This document shows, one piece after another, positions 1 to 4,138 of a stretch of DNA of 5,786 bases. Origin of the DNA: Bdellovibrionaceae bacterium UBA2466 (GTDB lineage Bacteria > Bdellovibrionota > FAC87 > UBA2466); assembly GCA_002342225.1 (NCBI GenBank), contig DDPO01000119.1, positions 23,670-29,455 of the forward strand, given 5' to 3'. Position 1 is the stretch's first letter, and the number at the start of each line of letters is the position of its first letter. The translations under genes were made by a program, and so were the position numbers. The notes under the pieces were generated by a model. That model was not told the DNA's origin. It did not search any database and saw only the letters and a list, made by a program, of their open reading frames with translations.

Positions 1-165
1 GGAATTAAAGAGAAGCTTTTAGCTGCTAAAAGAGCTCATATCAAAACCGTTCTTTTGCCCAAGCAGAACGTAAGAGATTTCAAAGAAATTGAGTCCGAAG
101 TTCGACAGGGGCTTAAAGTGATCTTCGTTTCTCACATGGATGATTGTCTTAAACATCTTTTTTAG
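1..165 (+). CDS. lon: Lon ATP-dependent protease, C-terminal fragment
   Basis: The frame is open from the first base and ends at TAG 163-165, giving the last 54 residues of a protein whose start lies outside the window. The segment begins GIKEKLLAAKRAHIKTVLLP and continues with QNVRDFKEIESEV, matching the conserved end of the Lon proteolytic domain (GGLKEKLLAA.R.GIK.V..P..N..DL.EIP..V). In Lon this part lies just after the Ser-Lys catalytic dyad; the dyad Lys should be a little upstream of or at the edge of this fragment and is not visible as such. Lon is a cytoplasmic AAA+ protease that degrades misfolded and regulatory proteins. No clear hairpin-plus-T-run terminator follows, so some read-through into the next gene is possible. 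Family assignment is firm; whether the full gene is intact cannot be seen. Confidence 0.88.
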   Translation, partial: GIKEKLLAAKRAHIKTVLLPKQNVRDFKEIESEVRQGLKVIFVSHMDDCLKHLF

Positions 166-173
166 TCTTCTGT

Positions 174-201
174 TTGAGTCTAAAGAGAGTTGGATTATAA
201 T
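174..201 (+). promoter_or_regulatory. Sigma70-type promoter of the GNAT gene, predicted leaderless start
   Basis: TTGAGT (174-179), a 16-base spacer, and a perfect TATAAT (196-201). Only six bases separate the -10 box from ATG 208-210, so the expected transcription start falls on or next to the A of the start codon. There is no Shine-Dalgarno sequence at a usable distance from this ATG. Motif reading only. Confidence 0.6.
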
Positions 202-207
202 TTGGTT

Positions 208-672
208 ATGTCAAACTCACACCCATCCAACATTGAGCTTATCAAAGTATCTCCCAATGAATCTGAGCTTCTGAAAGATTATGTCGAGGCCCTCTATCGT
301 TTTGAAGGAGACTTTGAAGCAATCGTCAACATTGAAGAGGGAGTTAAGAGCTTATTCAAGAACGAAGCATTGGCAACTCCTTACTTTATTAAGCAGGGAA
401 ATGAAAAGATCGGTTATGTGATTCTCACTCGTTATCACAGCGTTGAAAAAGGGGGACTCACGATTTATATCGACGAGCTTTATGTCGAAGAGCGATTTAG
501 GCGCAGGGGAGTAGGCAAAACTATCTTAGATGAAGTGGTTAATATTGCGCGGCGTGAAAAAGCTAAAGCTCTTTGGGCTAATACTGAGCATAATAATGAA
601 GGCTCTCAGCGGTTTTTTAAAAATGCTGGCTTTCGTCAGAATAAGTATCTTAATTTTGAAAGACAAATTTAA
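208..672 (+). CDS. GNAT-family N-acetyltransferase
   Basis: A 154-residue protein of normal length for a single-domain GNAT acyltransferase, a cytoplasmic enzyme family that moves an acyl group from acyl-CoA to an amine. The acetyl-CoA pyrophosphate loop (motif A) is clear: beta strand IYIDELYVEERFR (about 87-98) followed by RRRGVG (98-103), fitting [QR]xxGx[GA], then helix KTILDEVVNIARRE. Motif B is visible as NNEGSQRFFKNAGF (129-142). The N-terminal third (about 1-60) is divergent, so the substrate cannot be named. I chose ATG 208 over an in-frame TTG at 190: the TTG lies upstream of the TATAAT box and would not be in a transcript from that promoter, although read-through from lon could in principle use it. 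The gene follows lon by 42 bases in the same direction; this does not prove a shared function. Stop TAA 670-672. Confidence 0.87.
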   Translation: MSNSHPSNIELIKVSPNESELLKDYVEALYRFEGDFEAIVNIEEGVKSLFKNEALATPYFIKQGNEKIGYVILTRYHSVEKGGLTIYIDELYVEERFRRRGVGKTILDEVVNIARREKAKALWANTEHNNEGSQRFFKNAGFRQNKYLNFERQI

Positions 673-696
673 TCCCTCTCTGTTTGTCTAGTTTCT

Positions 697-705
697 TGAT
701 AAAAT
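697..705 (+). promoter_or_regulatory. Extended -10 promoter element of the Alg14-like gene
   Basis: TGATAAAAT (697-705) is a TGN-extended -10 box ending eight bases before ATG 714. The -35 region (about 677-683) is poor, which an extended -10 can offset. The predicted transcript starts at about 712-714, giving essentially no 5' leader, and no Shine-Dalgarno sequence is seen before the ATG. Confidence 0.45.
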
Positions 706-713
706 ACTGAGCT

Positions 714-1199
714 ATGAAATCCGCAAAATTTGTTGTGGTCACTGATAGAGGTGGCCATTTACATAATGCTTTGATGTTGATGGATCAGCTTCCCGAAAAG
801 CCGCATGCGATCGTCACTACCCAAGGACCTGACATTGATTCTTTAGCGCAAGGAGAGATCACGGTTTTTAGCTTGCCGCATCTTTTTAAATGGTTTGGAA
901 AACTGAGAGTTCTAAATCCATTTAATGTCGTTTGGCATTTTCTCAAAGCTTTTCATTTAGCTTGGAAGCTACGCCCGACCAAAGTGATTTCGCTTGGGGC
1001 GAGCAATGTAGTTTCCTTTTGTTTTTGGGCTAAAGTGATGGGAGCTAAGATTTATCATGTCGAATGCATGAACCAAGTCGTGAATCCAAGTATCACGGCG
1101 AAGTTACTCTATCCCATTTGTGAAGAGGTTTATGTCCAGTGGTCTGAACTGTTACCCAGGTTTGGCTCAAAGGCCAAGTACGCGGGGTGGGTATTATGA
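714..1199 (+). CDS. Alg14/PssD-type glycosyltransferase subunit
   Basis: A 161-residue protein resembling Alg14 and the bacterial PssD/CpsF proteins. In that family it is the membrane-associated, acceptor-binding half of a split GT28/GT1-type enzyme that adds a sugar from a UDP-sugar to a lipid-linked intermediate at the inner face of the cytoplasmic membrane. The N-terminal Rossmann loop is seen as VVVTDRGGHLHNAL (7-20, GGHL at 13-16). A hydrophobic stretch at about 68-86 (LNPFNVVWHFLKAFHLAWK) probably seats it on the membrane. The strongest family block is VISLGASNVVSFCFWAKVMG with AKIYHVE (91-117), then LLYPICEEVYVQWSELL (131-147). The first part of the glycine loop is DRGGH where relatives often have SGGH. 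Its stop TGA (1197-1199) overlaps the ATG of the catalytic partner, typical of this two-gene enzyme. The actual sugar and acceptor are unknown, and no other polysaccharide genes are near. Confidence 0.82.
   Translation: MKSAKFVVVTDRGGHLHNALMLMDQLPEKPHAIVTTQGPDIDSLAQGEITVFSLPHLFKWFGKLRVLNPFNVVWHFLKAFHLAWKLRPTKVISLGASNVVSFCFWAKVMGAKIYHVECMNQVVNPSITAKLLYPICEEVYVQWSELLPRFGSKAKYAGWVL
1184..1190 (+). promoter_or_regulatory. Ribosome binding site deciding the Alg13-like start
   Basis: The G-rich run GGGGTGG sits five to eight bases before ATG 1196, inside the end of the upstream gene. It supports ATG 1196 rather than the GTG at 1187, which is part of this same run and so has no usable site of its own. 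Confidence 0.5.
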
Positions 1200-1654
1200 T
1201 CTTTGTCACTGTGTCTACGGGTCATTTTGATCCCTTAATTGAAGAGTGCGACAAGCTTTATAAAGAGGATCCAAACCGATTTCCCTTCTTCGGCCAAATA
1301 GGCTCGGGATTTTATAAGCCGAACTTTGCTCATAAAAAAACGATGTTGCCGGAGGAACTTGATAAGTACATGTCGGAAGCAGAGTTGGTAGTTTCGCATG
1401 GCGGGACTGGCATGTTGTCGAGACTTTATCGAATCCAGAGGAAAACTTTAGTCATTCCGAAGCAAATTCGTTATGGCGAAGCTAATGATGGTCAAGTTGA
1501 GCTTGCGAAAAAATGGGCCGATTTGGGTATGGCTGTACTGTGCATGGATGTTCTAGAGCTCAAGAGAAAAATCGAGCAATGTCGCCAGTCTCAATTTCAC
1601 TTTCCAGAGTTTCCAAAGCTCGGAGAAAGCTTGGAAAAACATTTAAAGAGCTAA
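1196..1654 (+). CDS. Alg13/PssE-type glycosyltransferase catalytic subunit
   Basis: A 152-residue single-domain protein matching the C-terminal, UDP-sugar-binding half of GT28 enzymes (MurG-like), as in Alg13, PssE and CpsG. The start MIFVTVSTGHFDPLIEECD is the standard family opening (MIFVTVGT...FDRLI). GQIGSGFY (33-40) and the nucleotide-sugar signature VVSHGGTGM (65-73) are intact. The later VIPKQIRYGEANDGQVELA (86-104) matches the family's P-R...gEH.DDHQ.ELA segment, with Lys89 where Arg is common and EAND where EHxDDH is common. The ATG overlaps the upstream TGA as ATGA (1196-1199), so the two subunits are very likely translationally coupled and made in equal amounts. The 3' end overlaps the convergent envelope gene by 12 bases (1643-1654). 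Function as a heterodimer with the preceding protein is inferred from the family; the sugar transferred is unknown. Confidence 0.84.
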   Translation: MIFVTVSTGHFDPLIEECDKLYKEDPNRFPFFGQIGSGFYKPNFAHKKTMLPEELDKYMSEAELVVSHGGTGMLSRLYRIQRKTLVIPKQIRYGEANDGQVELAKKWADLGMAVLCMDVLELKRKIEQCRQSQFHFPEFPKLGESLEKHLKS

Positions 1655-1680
1655 GTTTAGAAATAATGAAACTCTGGAAA
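1601..1680. repeat. Perfect 13-base inverted repeat around convergent stop codons
   Basis: TTTCCAGAGTTTC at 1601-1613 is the exact reverse complement of GAAACTCTGGAAA at 1668-1680, with 54 bases between. Both stop codons of the convergent genes (TAA ending at 1654 on plus, TAA at 1645-1643 on minus) lie between the arms. Each arm is coding in one gene and downstream of the stop in the other. Neither transcript has a T-run after the distal arm, so it is not a standard intrinsic terminator. Confidence 0.8.
1610..1637. repeat. Nested hairpin that competes with the 13-base inverted repeat
   Basis: TTTCCAA (1610-1616) pairs with TTGGAAA (1631-1637), A1617 bulges, GCT (1618-1620) pairs with AGC (1628-1630), and the loop is seven bases. 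Ten pairs in all. Its left arm shares 1610-1613 with the outer repeat, so one RNA cannot hold both structures fully. On the minus strand it begins six bases after the stop codon of the envelope gene. No T-run follows on either strand. Confidence 0.5.
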
Positions 1681-2434
1681 TCCGCTCATCAAAAGACTGA
1701 GTAGTTCTATAAAAGCCTGTCGTATCATCAATAACGCTGGAAATAATCGAATGAGATAGGCCTACACTCGCAGATTTAGAAATCAGATATTCAAGAGCTT
1801 CCTCAGAGCTAAAATTGTTTCTCCAATAATTGGTATAAGCTTGATCCAAAACTAGTTCCACGCTCAGTTTCCAGGATTCGACAATCAAGTTTGCAGCGAT
1901 GAGTTCGTTGACCCCAAATCGAGGTTTGGGTTCTCCGCTTGCGAATTGTCGAGATTGGGACAGTAATAAGTAGGGACCCATCCGGCCAGATAAGGAGAGA
2001 AAACTAAAAAGTTGAATGGAGATTCCCAGTGCCGGCCGTGTTCGAATGGAAAGACCTTCGCTACTCAGCTGATTAAGAGAAAGTGCTGAGAATGCCAGTG
2101 AAACGTTGGGGTTTAGAGCTCCGGTGGGGTCTAAATCTTTTATCCCCGCAACTGTAACGGTTGGAAACTCAATTTGTGATTGTGAGGAGGTAGGCCGGTC
2201 GATCACCATTAATAATGTGACTTGAGTTCTCGGATCAGGCCGGTAATTGATCTCAGGAAGTAATGTGAGGGCACTTTGCCTGTTCCCTTTGTTTAAGTTC
2301 ACGCCATAGGCAGTCTGGATCTCAAATGAGGTCGTTTTGGGAATGTCCATGGCCAAAGATTTTGAAGCAGACCACAAAAGAAGCCCTGCAGTTAGAAGGA
2401 AGATCCAATGATAATGCTTGTTAAATTTGTTCAT
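1643..2434 (-). CDS. Exported, probably outer-membrane beta-barrel protein, unknown family
   Basis: A 263-residue protein with a clear Sec signal peptide: basic/polar n-region MNKFNKHYHW, hydrophobic core IFLLTAGLLLW (11-21) and a probable cut after Ser-Leu-Ala at 26-28. There is no lipobox. The mature part has few charges in long alternating polar/apolar stretches (for example LSIRTRPALGISIQLF, LSLSGRMGPYLLLSQS and the ending SRVSLFLNLAL), as in outer-membrane beta barrels; the last residue is Leu, not the more usual Phe. I do not recognise the family and give no function. I chose ATG 2434 because it puts the signal peptide at the very N terminus; a TTG six codons upstream (2452) lies directly against the -10 box. 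No Shine-Dalgarno sequence is seen. It runs opposite to its neighbours and overlaps the Alg13-like gene by 12 bases at the stop codons. Confidence 0.72.
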   Translation of the reverse strand: MNKFNKHYHWIFLLTAGLLLWSASKSLAMDIPKTTSFEIQTAYGVNLNKGNRQSALTLLPEINYRPDPRTQVTLLMVIDRPTSSQSQIEFPTVTVAGIKDLDPTGALNPNVSLAFSALSLNQLSSEGLSIRTRPALGISIQLFSFLSLSGRMGPYLLLSQSRQFASGEPKPRFGVNELIAANLIVESWKLSVELVLDQAYTNYWRNNFSSEEALEYLISKSASVGLSHSIISSVIDDTTGFYRTTQSFDERISRVSLFLNLAL

Positions 2435-2452
2435 GGGGCTCAGGTTTACCAA

Positions 2453-2458
2453 ATTTTA
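2453..2458 (-). promoter_or_regulatory. Candidate -10 box of the envelope protein gene
   Basis: TAAAAT on the minus strand, 18 bases before ATG 2434, predicting a leader of about 12 bases with no Shine-Dalgarno sequence. The -35 region (about 2476-2482, ACACTA/AACACT) is weak, so this is tentative. Confidence 0.35.
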
Positions 2459-2542
2459 AGACCTTAGCAATGGTTTAGTGTTGTGGTGCGTAACATTCGT
2501 GATTTTAGGCACAAAACCTTTTGGCTTGAGTGACCGATAAGA

Positions 2543-2571
2543 TTGACAGGGTGAACCTAGCTTGCGATTCT
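2543..2571 (+). promoter_or_regulatory. folD promoter
   Basis: A perfect -35 box TTGACA (2543-2548), a 17-base spacer and a poor -10 GATTCT (2566-2571). The transcript would start near 2578 and carry a leader of about 17 bases containing a ribosome binding site. A strong -35 with a weak -10 is a common layout for a promoter that is regulated or activated. Confidence 0.45.
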
Positions 2572-2578
2572 TCACCCT
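2548..2578. repeat. Operator-like inverted repeat over the folD promoter
   Basis: AGGGTGAA (2548-2555) and its exact reverse complement TTCACCCT (2571-2578) are separated by 15 bases, with arm centres 23 bases apart (about two helical turns). The arms fall at the end of the -35 box and at the -10/start region. Eight-base inverted repeats do arise by chance in a window this size; the placement is what makes it a candidate binding site. Confidence 0.35.
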
Positions 2579-2582
2579 ACTT

Positions 2583-2588
2583 GAGGGG
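2583..2588 (+). promoter_or_regulatory. Ribosome binding site deciding the folD start
   Basis: GAGGGG six bases before ATG 2595. It supports ATG 2595 over an in-frame TTG at 2562, which lies inside the promoter and would add 11 residues not expected in the family. Confidence 0.65.
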
Positions 2589-2594
2589 TTCTTC

Positions 2595-3443
2595 ATGAGT
2601 GAGCCGCTAATTCTGGATGGAAAAAAAGTTGCTGAGTCGGTTTACCAAAGACTTCTTCTTGAAGTGTCACTTCTTCCCGTAGTTCCCAGAATAGTTTTTT
2701 TAAGGGTGGGGGAGGATCCAGCTTCGCAGTCCTACGTTCGCAGCAAAGAAAAAAGATGTTTAGAGTTGGGACTTCGTGGGGAGACCATTGTTTTTTCCGA
2801 ATCTGTCAGCGAAGATGAAGTGATCGGCAAGATTCTTTCTCTCAATCGGGATAAAGATGTGAATGGCATTTTGGTTCAATTACCTCTGCCTAAACATATC
2901 GATAAAGCTAGAGTTTTGAGAAGTATTGACCCTTATAAAGATGTCGACGGACTTCACCCAGAAAATGCAGGGTTGCTATTACAGGGGAAACCCCGTTTTA
3001 TCCCTTGCACTCCTGCGGGTATTATAGAACTGCTGAAGTTTTACAATATCCCAGTGGCCGGAAAAAGAGTGGCTGTCTTGGGGCGCAGTGAAATTGTGGG
3101 GCGCCCTGTCGCTCAGCTTCTAACCAATCATGATGCGACAGTAACCGTTTGCCATTCCAAAACACAAAATCTCACGGCTGAGCTTCTTCGATCTGAAATA
3201 GTCGTTGCTGCTATAGGAAAACCGAAGTTGGTTCAAGCCAATATGGTTTCCTCAGGAGTCGTGATTGTCGATGTCGGTATTAACAGGGTAGATGGACAAA
3301 TTTTAGGAGATGTAGACTTTGATACAGTGAAATCGAAAGCCTCTGCCATTTCGCCCGTTCCTGGAGGGGTGGGGCCGATGACGATAGCTATGCTTATGAA
3401 AAATTTAGTCTTAGCCGCCACTCTCCAGTCACAGAAAAATTAA
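2595..3443 (+). CDS. folD: Bifunctional methylenetetrahydrofolate dehydrogenase / methenyltetrahydrofolate cyclohydrolase
   Basis: A 282-residue protein of standard FolD length. FolD interconverts 5,10-methylene-, 5,10-methenyl- and 10-formyl-tetrahydrofolate in the cytoplasm, feeding purine and formyl-Met-tRNA synthesis, normally with NADP. All signatures are present: catalytic Tyr47 and Lys51 in SYVRSKEKRCLELG, the substrate-loop Gln95 in GILVQLPLP (91-99), DPYKDVDGLHPENAG (112-126, Asp118), PCTPAGIIELL (138-147 region), the cofactor loop VLGRSEIVGRP (161-171), VVAAIGKP (203-210) and the closing SPVPGGVGPMT (253-263). No key residue is missing. The gene has its own promoter and a good ribosome binding site, unlike most first genes in this window. 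Its stop TAA (3441-3443) overlaps the stop of the convergent coaE through a shared TTAA. No intrinsic terminator is visible after it. Confidence 0.97.
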   Translation: MSEPLILDGKKVAESVYQRLLLEVSLLPVVPRIVFLRVGEDPASQSYVRSKEKRCLELGLRGETIVFSESVSEDEVIGKILSLNRDKDVNGILVQLPLPKHIDKARVLRSIDPYKDVDGLHPENAGLLLQGKPRFIPCTPAGIIELLKFYNIPVAGKRVAVLGRSEIVGRPVAQLLTNHDATVTVCHSKTQNLTAELLRSEIVVAAIGKPKLVQANMVSSGVVIVDVGINRVDGQILGDVDFDTVKSKASAISPVPGGVGPMTIAMLMKNLVLAATLQSQKN

Positions 3444-4066
3444 ATTAAGTTTCCTTTTTTCCATGATGTCACTAAATCTTTAATTGAGTTTTTGAGCTGG
3501 ATTTCTGTTCCGTCATTATTAAGTAAGTCCGTAGCCGTTTGTTTTCGAATAGTGTCATTGACTTGAGTTTTTAGAACTGCATCAAATAACTCTTCACTCA
3601 TTTTATCCCGAGCAATGACTCTCTTTTTACGGGTTGCTTCAGAAGCGGTCACAACGATAAGTTTCGGGAATAACTTAGCGTGATTGTGCTCGATGAGAAG
3701 AGCTGCTTCGCACAAGATGACTTTGAATCCTTCTTTGGATTTTGCCTGAGCTCTTTCAAAAAATTCTCTCCAAATTTTAGGGTGTAGGATCTTTTCGAGT
3801 TCTTCTCGTTTCTCTGGGTTTTTAAAGATGATCTCCCTGATTGCAGAACGGTCAACTTGACTTGATTTTATAATTTTAGGCCCAAATAGGTTTTTGAGCT
3901 CCTCGTGGACGGTGGGGTCGGTGTCTAGGATTTCTCTGCCTAAGAAATCTAAATTGATGGCGGGGATTCCTAACTCCTCAAAAAACTTAGCTGCCAATGA
4001 TTTCCCAGAACCAATACCTCCAGTGAGTCCCCAGATTTTGATGTTTTTTGGGAGCGAAACAACCAT
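3440..4066 (-). CDS. coaE: Dephospho-CoA kinase
   Basis: A 208-residue P-loop kinase of normal length that phosphorylates the 3'-hydroxyl of dephospho-CoA with ATP, the last step of coenzyme A synthesis, in the cytoplasm. The Walker A loop is IWGLTGGIGSGKS (11-23, Lys22). Family blocks follow: INLDFLGREIL (37-47), LEKILHPKIW (90-99, His95-Pro96), VILCEAALLIE (116-126, in place of the usual VPLLFE-type strand), the lid RKKRVIARDKMSEELFDAVLKTQ (146-168) and LLNNDGT (181-187). Asp40 is kept, but Asn38 stands where many CoaE proteins have the first Asp of a DxD; this should be checked against an alignment. ATG 4066 lies six bases after an extended -10 box and has no Shine-Dalgarno sequence. It diverges from the DUF62 lipoprotein gene and converges on folD with a four-base stop overlap. 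Confidence 0.93.
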   Translation of the reverse strand: MVVSLPKNIKIWGLTGGIGSGKSLAAKFFEELGIPAINLDFLGREILDTDPTVHEELKNLFGPKIIKSSQVDRSAIREIIFKNPEKREELEKILHPKIWREFFERAQAKSKEGFKVILCEAALLIEHNHAKLFPKLIVVTASEATRKKRVIARDKMSEELFDAVLKTQVNDTIRKQTATDLLNNDGTEIQLKNSIKDLVTSWKKGNLI

Positions 4067-4072
4067 GGATCG

Positions 4073-4100
4073 ATTCTATCACAGGTCGTAAAAAGAAAAA
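4073..4100 (-). promoter_or_regulatory. coaE promoter, predicted leaderless start
   Basis: On the minus strand TGATAGAAT (4081-4073) is a TGN-extended -10 box, six bases before ATG 4066, so transcription should begin at the start codon. The -35 position (4100-4095, TTTTTC) is T-rich and weak. It lies back-to-back with the promoter of the lipoprotein gene. Confidence 0.5.
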
Positions 4101-4102
4101 CT

Positions 4103-4131
4103 TTGTCTACATAATCCCTAGACGGTATCTT
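4103..4131 (+). promoter_or_regulatory. Promoter of the DUF62 lipoprotein gene, predicted near-leaderless
   Basis: TTGTCT (4103-4108), a 17-base spacer and TATCTT (4126-4131), seven bases before ATG 4139. The expected start is at 4138-4139, and no Shine-Dalgarno sequence precedes the ATG. A small inverted repeat, GTCTA (4105-4109) and TAGAC (4119-4123), lies between the boxes and may be chance. Confidence 0.5.
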
Positions 4132-4138
4132 AGCTTCC

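Noticed and set aside
190..207. TTG at 190 as the start of the GNAT gene
   Set aside because: It lies before and across the TATAAT box of the gene's own promoter, has AGAG directly against it rather than at ribosome-binding distance, and adds residues not needed for the fold.
189..231. GTTGGAT/ATCCAAC inverted repeat flanking the GNAT start as an operator
   Set aside because: Only seven bases, within chance expectation, and one arm lies well inside the coding region.
661..689. AGACAAA/TTTGTCT inverted repeat around the GNAT stop codon as a terminator
   Set aside because: Seven AT-rich pairs with a 15-base loop and no T-run. Repeats of this length are expected many times by chance in a window this size.
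683..690. TTTGTCTA here and at 4102-4109 as a shared promoter element
   Set aside because: At 4102 it fits a -35 box with 17-base spacing, but at 683 the distance to the -10 box is only about ten bases, so the two copies do not hold the same position.
1513..1704. Open frame of 63 codons on the plus strand across the end of the Alg13-like gene
   Set aside because: It overlaps well-supported genes on both strands, has no domain or ribosome binding site, and its composition looks like an out-of-frame reading.
3433..3461. A-run and T-run near the folD/coaE stops as a bidirectional terminator
   Set aside because: GAAAAA/TTTTTC is only six A-T-rich pairs with no GC stem; not a convincing intrinsic terminator.
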